From assembly GCA_964235605.1 (NCBI GenBank), contig CAXSCR010000033.1, positions 1 to 52,472 of the forward strand: DNA of 52,472 nt, written 5' to 3'. The first letter of the stretch is position 1. Every line of letters begins with the position of its first letter. The DNA comes from DATCRE01 sp964235605. Its GTDB lineage: Bacteria; Bacteroidota; Bacteroidia; Cytophagales; Cyclobacteriaceae. A model generated the notes under the pieces. That model worked only from the letters and a program-made list of their open reading frames with translations. It had not been told where the DNA came from and did not search any database. Position numbers and translations under genes: made by a program. This document shows, piece by piece, positions 1-9,293 of the stretch.

Positions 1-64
1 CCGGGTCTGTAGGGGAGCGGGGAGGAAACGAACCGCTCTACCTGGAAAAAATGATAGTAGATAG
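1..64. other. left-edge non-coding stretch
   Basis: No gene is visible. A short hairpin is possible where GAGCGG pairs with CCGCTC around positions 16-39. The segment differs from the flank of the other copy of the repeat that starts next to it, so it marks the outer limit of that repeat. Confidence 0.3.
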
Positions 65-366
65 AAGAGTCATTTTTACTAACTATTGTATAAAAATAGA
101 ATTACTTCTCATGATGTTTTACGAAAGATGTTTGTTTTACCGGAACGCTAACCAGTTTAATTAACAATGCTTTATGAACTGGATTGGCTCAACTTCCAAT
201 ATTACATGTTATTTCCCTGGGGCGATTGCGCTTTCAACGATGACTGTCATCTGCATTTTTATATATTCGTTATGGCACCTGGTCAAGAAATACAAATCCT
301 TAACATGAGCCTGACATGTGAGTTACCTGCATAATACTTTAAAAGTCGAGCTAGTAGCCAGAAGCT
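65..366 (+). repeat. dispersed intergenic repeat, copy 1
   Basis: This stretch matches the reverse complement of 35687-35998 over almost its whole length. Shared blocks include AGTCATTTTTACTAACTATT, GAACTGGATTGGCTCAA, GATTGCGCTTTCAA, ATACAAATCCTTAA and GACATGTGAG. By eye most columns agree, with scattered substitutions and several small insertions or deletions that are not multiples of three. The right end carries an AGCT-rich tail (GAGCTAGTAGCCAGAAGCTA) and stops directly against the stop codon of the next gene. A 57-codon reading exists from ATG at about 170 in this copy, but the indels break it in copy 2, so I treat the unit as non-coding or long decayed. Confidence 0.75.
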
Positions 367-367
367 A

Positions 368-820
368 TTATTCTGCCGCAATAAGTATGGTGATCTTTTC
401 AAGCGCCTCGTTCGATTCAAATGCACCCTTAACTTCAAGTTCGTATGTACCTTGAAAATGATGAAGGAAAATTATGTTTGCATTCTTGATTGAACGCACT
501 TCAGTTGCGTATTTTTTTACGTCATACGATTTGCTGACTCCGTCAGCATACTTCTGTTTGTGCTGACTTAATGATCTCCGCCAATCCTCGTTCGGAACCT
601 GTATAGTTGGCGGAACATTTATCTTCTCGCTGTTCTTTAGAATGCCCTTAACCCTGAAAATAAAACCTTTCTTCTTAAACGGCGGAGCAGGCGTTTTAGG
701 GTCGGCACTTTTAACAGAAACATCTTCTGTAAACGGCTCCACGCAATCGACCGCTAGGATCAGGTCTGCTGTTGTTACGATGTCAGACAATTCTACGGGA
801 ATATATTTTACAACGCTCAT
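368..820 (-). CDS. hypothetical protein, 150 aa
   Basis: An ATG-started reading frame of 150 residues that I do not recognise. It has no signal peptide and no membrane segment, so it is probably cytoplasmic. The N-terminal part (residues 8-28) is acidic and hydrophobic and is followed by a Pro-rich linker (residues about 40-48) and a Lys-rich stretch that reads as beta strands. The C-terminal half has alternating strand-like segments ending in EKITILIAAE. It stands alone on the minus strand, and its stop codon abuts a dispersed repeat. Regular length and codon use suggest a real gene, but I can give no function. Confidence 0.6.
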   Translation of the reverse strand: MSVVKYIPVELSDIVTTADLILAVDCVEPFTEDVSVKSADPKTPAPPFKKKGFIFRVKGILKNSEKINVPPTIQVPNEDWRRSLSQHKQKYADGVSKSYDVKKYATEVRSIKNANIIFLHHFQGTYELEVKGAFESNEALEKITILIAAE

Positions 821-1136
821 GTATCTAACTTTGGAACCAAGGTGTGATGAGGAAATGGGCTTACAAAATAACAGTTAATTTCTGATTATCTTTTACGATG
901 ACTGATTCAAATTAGGTAGTTTCGATAACTTTAATGAACAATAAATCTGGTCAAAAACTACTTTGTCATCCGTTTACTATCTGGTCGTAAGTTGAGATCC
1001 CAATGATTATGTTCCTGAAGCTTACTTAATTTAATTCTTCTTAAGTGAGAAATCGTCATCAAATTTCTAGCATGAATGCCATAAACATGGGCCTAGATAG
1101 CTTAGTAAAATTTATCTATTCTGTTAAAAACTTTTA
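821..1136. other. intergenic stretch, nothing recognised
   Basis: About 316 bases between two minus-strand genes. Only short open readings with early stops occur on either strand. It must hold the promoter of the 150-aa gene, but I see no convincing TAnnTTTG box. Confidence 0.3.
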
Positions 1137-1559
1137 TCACTTCCAAATCAGAACGAGCATGCCTGCAAATATTAAACTTCCTCCGATTATAATTTTTAGC
1201 GTCATGGGCTCTTTCAATAAAAAAAAAGAAAGTAAGAGTGTAATAAGAATGCTAGCCTTATCAATAGCCGCTACGTATGAGACCAAACCGTCTTTCATGG
1301 CTCTGTAGTAAAATAACCAGCTGAGGGTTGTTGTTATGCCTGAGGCAACAAGTAGTGTTGTTTGTAGTGAAGTCAGGTTAGTAAATTCCTTGTATTTTGC
1401 GCCAATCAAATTGATAGTCGTAATGATTACAAAGATTACAGTTGTCCTAATACCAAGTCCGAAGTCTGCACTGATATTTTGAAGTCCATATTTTGCAAGT
1501 ACCGAAGTTAATCCGGCGAAGATCATGGAGATGATGGCGTATATAATCCAGGTCTGCAT
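1137..1559 (-). CDS. half-size EamA/DMT family membrane transporter
   Basis: A 140-residue integral membrane protein with about five hydrophobic segments (roughly residues 4-22, 35-53, 65-86, 94-113 and 121-139). The sequence matches a single EamA domain: an AxxTSVLAKYGL-type first helix, a WLFYYRAMKDG loop between helices and a final FLLKEPMTLKIIIGGSLIFAG pattern typical of drug/metabolite transporters. Family members usually have two EamA repeats and ten helices in about 300 residues. This is the single-repeat form, which is common in bacteria and probably dimerises. The substrate cannot be told. The start is an ATG with the first helix beginning at once, and a receptor gene lies just upstream on the same strand, about 26 bases away. 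Confidence 0.8.
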   Translation of the reverse strand: MQTWIIYAIISMIFAGLTSVLAKYGLQNISADFGLGIRTTVIFVIITTINLIGAKYKEFTNLTSLQTTLLVASGITTTLSWLFYYRAMKDGLVSYVAAIDKASILITLLLSFFLLKEPMTLKIIIGGSLIFAGMLVLIWK

Positions 1560-1585
1560 AGTGTTAAGTTAATATTTTTGTATCA

Positions 1586-3994
1586 CTAGAATTTGTATGT
1601 ATATCCGATACGAATCACTTGCGTTTCATAATAATCTGCGCTCACATAACTGAAGCCATCGCCTTTCACTTCTCTCTTAATTCGCAGCGTGTTGGCAATG
1701 TCGGTAGCGTTTAGAAATATCTCCCCCTTACCTTTCTGCAGAGCCTTTTTAATGCCAAGATCGATGTAAAAACGGGAATACGTTTTCCCTTGTGGAACGA
1801 CATCTGGTGCTATATAAACGCTTGTTATTTGAACATCGTATTTTTTAGGAAGATGTATGAGACTATTCAGTTTTATACTACCTGAAAAGATTTTCTGCCT
1901 ATCCGACAAGAACGTATTCTCCTGTGGATATTTATTGACTACATGAAAAGACTCAATGACATTCTGATAGCCGTTGAGGTTAAGATTGAAGATCGCCCAC
2001 GTACCTGCATTGCGAGAGACTATCACTTCCATTCCTGAAGTATAACTACGTCCTGCATTTTGGAAAATATTGTATATAAGATTGCTTCCAGGCACTATGC
2101 TGCCAATGCGTGTAATGGTTGCTTCCATGCGTTTGTGATACAATGCTGCGTATAGATATCCTTCTTGCCGGTTTTTTTTGTACCCCAGTTCGAACGCGTT
2201 TGTAAACTGCGGACGAAGACCTGGATTTCCGACTTTAATAATTCCTGCATCATCGTATTTGGGGAAGATGCGTATGTCAACTTCATTTGGCCTGTCTACT
2301 CTGCGATTGTAAAAGACAGAAAGCGTATTACTGTCGTTTACCTTATAGGCTAACCGAAGATTAGGAAATGGCTGCGTGTAATTATAGCCATCACTTTTAT
2401 AAGTATTGTGATTGGGATTCACTTCATAATGGATTTCTACATATTCAACCCGAACGCCGGCTTCAACTTCGAAGCTTTTATTTTCGAAAAGGTAATTGCC
2501 ATAGACTGCTGGAATTACTTCACTGTACGTTGCCGATCCTCCGGCATTTACATCCAATGGCGAATTAAGGCCGGGAATGAAACGCATATTGGTTGGTATA
2601 TAGCGGTGCCTGTATTTGATTCCAGTTTCAAATCTTCCATACTTAAGCGGGTGTACATAGTCAATGTTAAAATCACCAACATGCTCATCTGAAATTAATT
2701 TAAAAGAATCTAGTCCGGTATACGTTGGAAGGATATTCGTAAAAAAATATTTCTCATCTTCTCTATGAAAAGTATAGTTAACGCCCACGTTAAATAATCT
2801 GCCTGGTTGCTTAAACTTGTGCTGCCAGGTAGCAACTTCAGTACCCGTAGTTTTTAATTCATCTTCTAGAAACTGCCACAGCCGTGTTCGTTCTGAAAGA
2901 TTGCTATTAAAGAAAGGTTCATCACCGCGGTCGAGTATCTTTTCACAGCTAAACAACCCTGAAAGCGTTATCGTATTTTTGTCGTCGAGATACCAGTCGA
3001 ATCCACCTTTTGAAGTTATGACGTTTGTTGTACGATTCCGCTTCGTTTGTTGCCTTACCATATCACCATTATCGTAATGTCTGTCTACAAACTCGTTCTT
3101 ATTTAGTGTTTGGGTGTAGAGGTCATCGACTTGAAGGAATAGATTTATTTTTTTCTTCCGATAGTTAAGCGAAACTGATGGATTGATTTTGGGTGTGACA
3201 TGATATTGCGGTCGTATAGTCGGATAATTTTCTTTCTTTATCCACAATGCGCCTAACCCTGCCGTAAGACCAACCTTTCCATTAAATCCTTCTTGTACTT
3301 CTTTCTTATAAATAATATTAATGATCCCGGCGTTTCCATTCGCATCATATTTTGCTGATGGGTTGTTAATGACTTCAATTCTGTCAATGGCAGAGGCCGG
3401 AATGTTATCCAACGCACGTTGATTACCAAAACCAGTTAATGCGGTTTGCTTTCCATCGATCAGAATAATGATTTTATCACTGCCTCTTATTCGTACAGTG
3501 CCTTCATCGTTCATTGTGATACCGGGCAAGCTTTGCATTACCTGCATAAGCGAACCGCCACGTTGATTTACATTATCAGCCACAGAAAAGGTTTTCTTTT
3601 CAAGGGTTTCGGAAACGGCATCTTGTGTTCCAGTTACAACTATTTCTTTGAGTGATGTTAAGTTTTCTTCAAGATGCAACTCCCCTAGGTCAAGGTACTC
3701 GCTTAGCTTGCCAACGACTATCGGTGTTACGCTGGTCTGATAGCCAACGAAAGATGTTTCAAGAAAATAATTTCCGGGTCTCACATTAGTCAACGTATAT
3801 CTACCTTCATGGGTGGTCACAGTGCCAGACACAAATGAACTGTCCTTTTCGCTTTTTAGAATAACGTTAACATAAGATAAATTTGCCTTTGATACTTTCG
3901 ACTTTACAGTACCCGATAATGTTACGTTCTTAACCTGTGATAATGCAAGCATAGCGTGTGTTATTAATAAAAACAGAATAACTAATCTCTTCAT
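1586..3994 (-). CDS. outer-membrane beta-barrel receptor (TonB-dependent type)
   Basis: About 802 residues. I place the start at the ATG at 3994, where MKRLVILFLLITHAMLALSQ gives a clean signal peptide. An upstream TTG at 4063 would add 23 residues before it and is less likely. Domains in order are a carboxypeptidase-regulatory-like beta sandwich (about residues 25-110), a plug-like region (about 115-225) with GSDKIIILIDGKQTALTG, and a long barrel of the OMP_b-brl_3 type ending in an aromatic residue (TYKF), as expected for BAM insertion. No TonB box is obvious. The gene follows a response regulator and a histidine kinase on the same strand with almost no gap, so this receptor is probably controlled by that system and may take up a peptide, metal chelate or siderophore. 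The substrate is unknown. Confidence 0.85.
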   Translation of the reverse strand: MKRLVILFLLITHAMLALSQVKNVTLSGTVKSKVSKANLSYVNVILKSEKDSSFVSGTVTTHEGRYTLTNVRPGNYFLETSFVGYQTSVTPIVVGKLSEYLDLGELHLEENLTSLKEIVVTGTQDAVSETLEKKTFSVADNVNQRGGSLMQVMQSLPGITMNDEGTVRIRGSDKIIILIDGKQTALTGFGNQRALDNIPASAIDRIEVINNPSAKYDANGNAGIINIIYKKEVQEGFNGKVGLTAGLGALWIKKENYPTIRPQYHVTPKINPSVSLNYRKKKINLFLQVDDLYTQTLNKNEFVDRHYDNGDMVRQQTKRNRTTNVITSKGGFDWYLDDKNTITLSGLFSCEKILDRGDEPFFNSNLSERTRLWQFLEDELKTTGTEVATWQHKFKQPGRLFNVGVNYTFHREDEKYFFTNILPTYTGLDSFKLISDEHVGDFNIDYVHPLKYGRFETGIKYRHRYIPTNMRFIPGLNSPLDVNAGGSATYSEVIPAVYGNYLFENKSFEVEAGVRVEYVEIHYEVNPNHNTYKSDGYNYTQPFPNLRLAYKVNDSNTLSVFYNRRVDRPNEVDIRIFPKYDDAGIIKVGNPGLRPQFTNAFELGYKKNRQEGYLYAALYHKRMEATITRIGSIVPGSNLIYNIFQNAGRSYTSGMEVIVSRNAGTWAIFNLNLNGYQNVIESFHVVNKYPQENTFLSDRQKIFSGSIKLNSLIHLPKKYDVQITSVYIAPDVVPQGKTYSRFYIDLGIKKALQKGKGEIFLNATDIANTLRIKREVKGDGFSYVSADYYETQVIRIGYTYKF

Positions 3995-4059
3995 AGCTTT
4001 GAACTTTCCCTCAAATTCAATGACAATTCTGTATGCAATTTGGAATTGCAACGATCGAA

Positions 4060-5334
4060 TCAAAATTTTACAAAAAAAGTGTGTATTCCTTCCTGATAGG
4101 AGTAGTTTAGTTCATATAAGCAGGTATCACATATTTTTTTCACAATAGCTAGTCCTAGACCTGAACTGTTTTCGCTTTTACTTTCTTTACTGAATCGCTC
4201 AAACATTTTTTGTGAATTCATTTTTTGTGGATTCCCTGTATTTGTGACTGTTAGTTTTCGAGCAGTTATTTCAATCATTACTTTTCCATTGGAAGTAGTA
4301 TGCCGAAAGGCATTGTGAAAAAGGTTTGTCAATAAAACTTCTGTTAAAGTAGAATTGGCTTTAATCGTTAATGGATTAATTGAAGTTTGAACGGATATAT
4401 TATCCATATCGGCCAGCTGTTTTAAACTTGATAACAACATATCTGCCAGTCGTGAGACATCTATTTCTTCTACCTCATTGAATTGATCATTGTCAATCTT
4501 ACTGAGTAAAAGCAGATTTTTATTGAGTCTAGCCATACGCTGAGCTGTTTCCTCCAGATCGAGTAGCGTTGCTGCTCCAGCTTCATTAAGTCCGGGAATC
4601 TGCATTAGGTTATCTAGTTTGGATTGGAAGATGGATAGGGGAGTTTGTAACTCATGCGAGGCATTTTCGATAAACTCTTTTTGCTGCAAGAAGACTTTTC
4701 TGTTTCGATCAGTTAAATGACATATTGTTTTGTTGAGGTCATCGAATTCTATGATGTTTGTTTTCTCCGGAATAATGGATTCACTTTTATCTAGCTCATA
4801 TGCTTTTAATTGATTAAGGGTATTGTAAAAAGGTTTCCATAATTTTCTAGATAACGAACGATTTAGCAAGAGCAACCCTGCTGCTAGAAATACGATAACG
4901 ACTGCTTGAACAATACCTAATGCAATTATGAGTTCATTGTTATCTAATAATGACATTTTGATGGTAAGCAGATATGGCTTGTCTTTTATTACTACGCTGG
5001 AGGACAGCGTTCGAAACGGATGAAACTCCTGCTCGATGCTATCAAATATGGATATTGTGTTGTACCGCCGCCTTATGGTCGTTGTTGCATCGGATGGGGT
5101 GAGCATGATGTTATAGGAAAGCTGATCCCATATTTTCAAATCCATCTCAAGATCTTCCAGGTACTCGTAGCTTTTAACGTGCTTAATGAATTGATCGGTA
5201 TGCAACGCAAGCGATTCATCTACCTCTTTATTGATTATTGCACGTATAGATAAAATGGATACCGGAATACTTATCAAAACAAGTATCATGGAATATAAAA
5301 GTAAGCTACGTAAACTGACGTGGAGTAATCTCAT
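4060..5334 (-). CDS. sensor histidine kinase (OmpR-partner type)
   Basis: A 424-residue membrane kinase. The first helix is at about residues 10-31, a periplasmic sensor region of about 100 residues follows, and the second helix is at about 138-158. A linker leads to a HisKA domain with the phospho-acceptor His at about residue 227 in ENASHELQTPLS. The HATPase domain has an N box (NLFHNAFRHT) and a G box (SSGLGLAIVKKI). The ATG overlaps the stop of the preceding response-regulator gene by four bases (ATGA), so the two are translationally coupled. The short sensor loop has no domain I can name. The receptor gene directly downstream is the likely target. The domain pattern resembles CusS/ArlS-like kinases of Bacteroidota. 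Confidence 0.9.
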   Translation of the reverse strand: MRLLHVSLRSLLLYSMILVLISIPVSILSIRAIINKEVDESLALHTDQFIKHVKSYEYLEDLEMDLKIWDQLSYNIMLTPSDATTTIRRRYNTISIFDSIEQEFHPFRTLSSSVVIKDKPYLLTIKMSLLDNNELIIALGIVQAVVIVFLAAGLLLLNRSLSRKLWKPFYNTLNQLKAYELDKSESIIPEKTNIIEFDDLNKTICHLTDRNRKVFLQQKEFIENASHELQTPLSIFQSKLDNLMQIPGLNEAGAATLLDLEETAQRMARLNKNLLLLSKIDNDQFNEVEEIDVSRLADMLLSSLKQLADMDNISVQTSINPLTIKANSTLTEVLLTNLFHNAFRHTTSNGKVMIEITARKLTVTNTGNPQKMNSQKMFERFSKESKSENSSGLGLAIVKKICDTCLYELNYSYQEGIHTFFVKF

Positions 5335-6005
5335 GCCGTAAATTTATAACCCAATCCATACACGGTCTTAATGTAATCTTCGCTCCCTGCTTCCGTTAGC
5401 TTTTTCTTCAGGTTTTTTATATGAGAATAAATAAAATCAAATTTATCCATCAGTTCGGCATCGTCTCCAGACAAGTGTTCAGCAATTGCATTTTTTGAAA
5501 CGACTCTGTTCTTGTTTGATATGAGGAATATAAGAAGATCAAATTCTTTTCGTGTTAGTTCTACTGCAAGATTGTGTACGGAGACTGTCTTGGCAAGCAG
5601 ATCAACGCTTATTTCTTGAAAGCTTATTTTATTGATGCCATCAAACCGCTTCCTGCGTATGATGGCCGACACACGGGCACTTAGCTCTGGTAAGTAGAAC
5701 GGTTTAGATAAATAGTCATCGGCCCCGAGATTCAATCCCTTTACTTTATCGTCTATTGAATTCTTGGCTGTTATAATGATGACGCCATCCGTTTTATTGT
5801 GGTCCCTAAGATTTTCAAGAATCGTCAAGCCATTTCCATCGGGCAGGGAAATATCGAGCAAGATACAATCATAGTCAAATAGCAGGATCTTCTCCTTGGC
5901 TTCTGAAGCGGTATAAGCTACTTCGCACACGTAGTTCTCCTGACGTAGGAACTGCACCATGCTTTTTACAAGCTGCTTTTCGTCTTCGATAATTAGAATT
6001 TTCAT
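5331..6005 (-). CDS. OmpR/PhoB-family response regulator
   Basis: A 224-residue two-domain regulator. The receiver (residues 1-115) has the acidic pair at E7/D8, the phospho-acceptor D51 in LLDISLPDG, T79 in IITAKN and K101 in YLSKPF. The C-terminal winged helix (about 125-224) ends with the typical IKTVYGLGYKF. It is the first gene of a regulator-kinase-receptor operon and overlaps the kinase start by four bases. Upstream, 42 bases separate it from the LTA-synthase-like gene on the same strand, which may share its transcript. It is expected to bind DNA as a dimer at direct repeats, but I could not identify the site. Confidence 0.93.
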   Translation of the reverse strand: MKILIIEDEKQLVKSMVQFLRQENYVCEVAYTASEAKEKILLFDYDCILLDISLPDGNGLTILENLRDHNKTDGVIIITAKNSIDDKVKGLNLGADDYLSKPFYLPELSARVSAIIRRKRFDGINKISFQEISVDLLAKTVSVHNLAVELTRKEFDLLIFLISNKNRVVSKNAIAEHLSGDDAELMDKFDFIYSHIKNLKKKLTEAGSEDYIKTVYGLGYKFTA

Positions 6006-6047
6006 GATTTGCTAGTCACATGATTTGGGCGGCAGAAGGTATTAAAT

Positions 6048-7961
6048 TTATTTCATTAGGCCATGCTTAAATGAGTAACTGGCTGATTGATACCAGGCAA
6101 TGGCTTCATTGATTACTTGGGGTTCGTTGGTTATGCTCCTAGGTTCCTGGTCATCGGATAGCTTGAACGACTCGACCTTGAGCTGTGGCGAAAGAATGAC
6201 CAATTTATTGGCTTTTAGATACCCTAAGCTTTGGTAGGTGCTGATGAAGGCGCGTTCTCGCCCAGGTTCCAACTTAAACATATCGTAACCAAAAAATTTA
6301 CTTGTGTAAGAAAAATTCAGCATGCCCAATAGTGTTGGCCCTATATCAATTTGGCTCATCAACCGGTCCATCACTCCTGACTGTATATTTTCAGGTGAGT
6401 AGATCAGCATCGGGATGTGGTACTTTTTTACAGGCAATTCTGATTTACCTGCACTTGATGCGCAATGATCGGCCACGATTAAAAAGATTGTTTCTTTGAA
6501 CCAGCTTTTGTGAGATACTTGCCTTATAAAATTGCCAATGGCGTAATCAGTATATTTTACGGCACCACTTCTGCTTGTGTGCGAGGGAATATCAATCCTG
6601 CCTTCGGGATATGTAAACGGACGGTGATTAGAGGTAGTCATGATATGTGCAAAGACAGGGTTTTCTTTTGAATTAGTGTCAAGCTCCTTGATTGCTAGAT
6701 CAAACAGATTTTCATCTGCAACTCCCCAAATATTCTCGTAGTCAATTTCATCGTCGCTCAGGGCCGAACGGTCTACTACTTCATAGCTATTATGACCGAA
6801 AAAATACCCCATGTTGTCGAAATAGCTATAGCCGCCATAGATATATTCACTTTTGTAACCTTTATCGTGAAATACTTTTCCTAGTGAAAATAATTCTTCG
6901 TTGTCGGGCCTTCTCACGATAGATTGCCCCGGCGTTGGAGGAACGCAAAGTGATAATGCTTCAAGACCACGAACGGTACGTGTACCTGTGGCGTAGAGGT
7001 TGGTAAATACGAGACTATGGTTAGATAGGGAATCCAGAAATGGGGTTATATTTTCTTTATTTCCAAACAATTTCATAAAGTCAGCACTGAAGCTTTCTAC
7101 GCTTATAAGCACTACATTCAATTTTTTTTCCTTACCAGAACTGACAATGTTTCTTTCTATGCTAAATCTTTCAGCGCTTACAAACTCAGCTTCTGGCGTC
7201 TTAATACGTTGGCGAGTGAGATCAAACGCTTGTTCATTTTTCATACTACGATAGAATTGTTCATAGTCTAATTCATTGTTACGATATGCTGCGAATAATT
7301 CGTAGATGCCGTTTCCGGCTAATTCGTTTACATATGAGTTATTACTAAAACGGTGATATTTGCTTGTTATCGTAAAGAGGATAACAACACATAGCACGCC
7401 ATAAAGGCCAACATACTTCGTTCTTTTTCTAAATGGAACGTAGTGCGTGGTAGAGTCTTTTATTCTGGATCTGATGATGAACACGATAAACATCGAAAGT
7501 ACAGTTACGCCAGCAATGATCCATCCTAAAGGGTATGACTGCCTTAAGTTTCCGATCACTTCAGTAGTATAAACAAGATAATCAACTGCGATAAAATTAA
7601 ACCGAACATTAAATTCGTCCCAAAAAAACCACTCCGCTACGCCATTGAAAATCAGGAGAAATGTAAATAAGAAGAACAACGTGTACAGAACAAAGCGATG
7701 CCAATGTTGTTTATATATCTTATCGGGCACTAACCATAAGTAAACAACGAGTGGGATAGTAAAATAGATGGCGTTAACGAGGTCATATAGAAAACCTAAT
7801 ATAATAATTCCAAGACTGTTAATAATAGTAAAGTCGACCTCAGAAAACGACTTGGCCGTTAGTAAAAGCCGTGTGATGGTCGAAATGATGATGAGGATGG
7901 CGCAGAGTAGTAGCCACAAGCCGCTTCTTCTAACTCTCAGCTGGTTACTGGAAAATATCAT
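6048..7961 (-). CDS. LTA-synthase-like membrane phosphotransferase (sulfatase superfamily)
   Basis: 637 residues. The N-terminal third holds about five membrane helices (between residues 12 and 215), and the rest is an extracytoplasmic alkaline-phosphatase-fold domain. Visible motifs are LNVVLISVESFSADF (metal-binding Glu), the segment TGTRTVRGLEA with the likely nucleophilic Thr, GYKSEYIYGG, HIMTTSNHRPF and the metal site VADHCASS. Family members move phosphoglycerol or phosphoethanolamine groups onto envelope glycans or lipids. Bacteroidota lack lipoteichoic acid, so the acceptor is probably a periplasmic glycan or lipid, but that is inference. Length and domain order are normal. It lies 42 bases upstream of the response regulator on the same strand. 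Confidence 0.85.
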   Translation of the reverse strand: MIFSSNQLRVRRSGLWLLLCAILIIISTITRLLLTAKSFSEVDFTIINSLGIIILGFLYDLVNAIYFTIPLVVYLWLVPDKIYKQHWHRFVLYTLFFLFTFLLIFNGVAEWFFWDEFNVRFNFIAVDYLVYTTEVIGNLRQSYPLGWIIAGVTVLSMFIVFIIRSRIKDSTTHYVPFRKRTKYVGLYGVLCVVILFTITSKYHRFSNNSYVNELAGNGIYELFAAYRNNELDYEQFYRSMKNEQAFDLTRQRIKTPEAEFVSAERFSIERNIVSSGKEKKLNVVLISVESFSADFMKLFGNKENITPFLDSLSNHSLVFTNLYATGTRTVRGLEALSLCVPPTPGQSIVRRPDNEELFSLGKVFHDKGYKSEYIYGGYSYFDNMGYFFGHNSYEVVDRSALSDDEIDYENIWGVADENLFDLAIKELDTNSKENPVFAHIMTTSNHRPFTYPEGRIDIPSHTSRSGAVKYTDYAIGNFIRQVSHKSWFKETIFLIVADHCASSAGKSELPVKKYHIPMLIYSPENIQSGVMDRLMSQIDIGPTLLGMLNFSYTSKFFGYDMFKLEPGRERAFISTYQSLGYLKANKLVILSPQLKVESFKLSDDQEPRSITNEPQVINEAIAWYQSASYSFKHGLMK

Positions 7962-8082
7962 GGCCTTAAGAAGGTGGCTAATTCTGGAGAAATTCTGATT
8001 TTTCTAAAAGAGCGGAGTAAATATAAATCACGTATCAGCAAATGGCAAAAGAACTTGATGTAATTACATATTTTACACGGCC

Positions 8083-8392
8083 TTATACTTCACAAGACAA
8101 AATGAAGTATCGAGAAACAGAAACTACTCTGAAATAAAAGTACGCCATAGATCCTATAATCAGCACCACGCCTGCTATAGAAACAAAGAATTGAGTCAGC
8201 TGAGTTTTAAAATACTGAATTCTTTTTATGAATAATATACACTTGTGCTTCCTCAATATCCAAATGCATCGGTTTCATAAATAACAAAGCCAACTATGGC
8301 GGCATATTGAAATGTAGCGAGAAGTTGATCAAAGAATATACTATTAAAAGGCCCGTAGTGCCCAAATACAAACCAAGCCTAATTAACAACAT
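8083..8392 (-). pseudogene. decayed small membrane protein
   Basis: The minus strand reads as membrane-protein sequence broken into pieces. From ATG at 8392 it gives MLLIRLGLYLGTTGLLIVYS and continues to an in-frame TAG shortly after NFNMPP-like residues. The same frame resumes with LALLFMKPMHLDIEEAQVYI. A frameshift near 8228 then leads into QYFKTQLTQFFVSIAGVVLI and a final FYFRVVSVSRYF before the stop at 8083. Three hydrophobic segments separated by a charged loop suggest a former integral membrane protein of about 100 residues. I do not recognise the family. The alternative is chance hydrophobicity in AT-rich DNA, but the regular charge pattern argues against that. Confidence 0.4.
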
Positions 8393-8404
8393 CCACAAGG
8401 GAGC

Positions 8405-8741
8405 ATGTATTATTTCATTTTCAAAAATAAATTAAACGCTAAGTACGATCGTGTATCTAAAAATTATAAAAAAAACGGTGTGCATGTTTTGCTGGCGAAG
8501 AATAACTATGGTGAATTATAGTTGGCGACTCTCATCATTACAGCGATACGCTTATGCCTTTTGTGATTATGAATTTGTGAATGAAATTATTATGAGCTAT
8601 TTGGTTTCATTCGTCGAGCTAGGTGATTTTAGAATAACGGAACGTTGGAACGGTTTATTCAAAAATCAAAGAAACATTGATCTAATACTTCATCCGGAAG
8701 GAAACGTAACTATTGTGAATGGATGGGTAGCGCTGGAATGA
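8405..8741 (+). pseudogene. frameshifted small hypothetical gene
   Basis: An ATG at 8405, preceded by AAGGGAGC, opens a frame reading MYYFIFKNKLNAKYDRVSKN and then GVHVLLAKNNYGEL before a TAG at 8519. In another frame the sequence goes on without a break as NYSWRLSSLQRYAYAFCDYE, EIIMSYLVSFVELGDFRI and HPEGNVTIVNGWVALE up to the stop at 8741. Joined by one frameshift near 8515 this gives about 112 residues of balanced, protein-like composition. I do not recognise it. A GTG at 8451 could start the second frame alone, but it would waste the good upstream start. Two separate small genes are a weaker alternative. Confidence 0.4.
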
Positions 8742-8960
8742 CGCTTAGTTTTGGCGTAGCTGAGGAAGTAAATAGACGCATTATAGCCAACAGAGATATT
8801 TTTTGTGTCATATAATAAAATATTCAGAAAATGTAAATATATTAGAACAAATGTGTGTAAGTCAATAATTATCGGCTTATTGATTAAGCTAGATATTTTT
8901 ATTCAATAGACTGAAGTACTATAACGATTGTTCTAAACTTTCCCTTTCTTGACATACCTT

Positions 8961-9290
8961 ATGATTGAGTCTACACAATTTGAAAAGTTATCTACGGAGA
9001 AAATAATTGAATTGATCAAGAAAATGCGTGACGATCTGATCAATCATTTTTTCATAGTTGACAATTTGGAATCGTACTTCAAAAGTAAATATGAAAAACC
9101 CCTCAGCGATATAAAACGTGAATTTTTACTACGCGATTTGAAAGCGTTGATGACTTCGCCTGTTGATCTAGTCCATTATGCAACATTAATTAAAGAAATT
9201 AAGCAAGGGAGTTCCTCAAATCCGGTTAATGCAAAAGATGAGCTTTTCTATAAAGAACTGGAACTTATATTTGATAAGTATACATACTGA
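8961..9290 (+). CDS. hypothetical protein, 109 aa
   Basis: Starts at the ATG at 8961 (MIESTQFEKLSTEKIIELIK); a TTG 12 bases upstream is possible but less likely. The protein is mostly helical and charged, with no signal peptide or membrane segment. It resembles small helical accessory or immunity-type proteins in composition only; I cannot place it in a family. It ends three bases before the stop of a decayed gene on the opposite strand (9294). It is the only intact reading frame in the 8-9.5 kb zone of broken genes, which suggests it is still under selection or arrived recently. Confidence 0.5.
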   Translation: MIESTQFEKLSTEKIIELIKKMRDDLINHFFIVDNLESYFKSKYEKPLSDIKREFLLRDLKALMTSPVDLVHYATLIKEIKQGSSSNPVNAKDELFYKELELIFDKYTY

Positions 9291-9293
9291 TTA

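Noticed and set aside
3995..4063. Upstream TTG start that would lengthen the receptor by 23 residues and overlap the kinase stop
   Set aside because: The added residues precede a perfect signal peptide beginning at the ATG at 3994, and the added part is not signal-like. ATG is far more common.
8451..8741. Intact 96-residue gene from the GTG at 8451
   Set aside because: A better ATG with ribosome site at 8405 leads into the same region through a frameshift, and the first 20 residues of the GTG frame are Cys/Arg-rich and not protein-like. I treat the region as a frameshifted gene.
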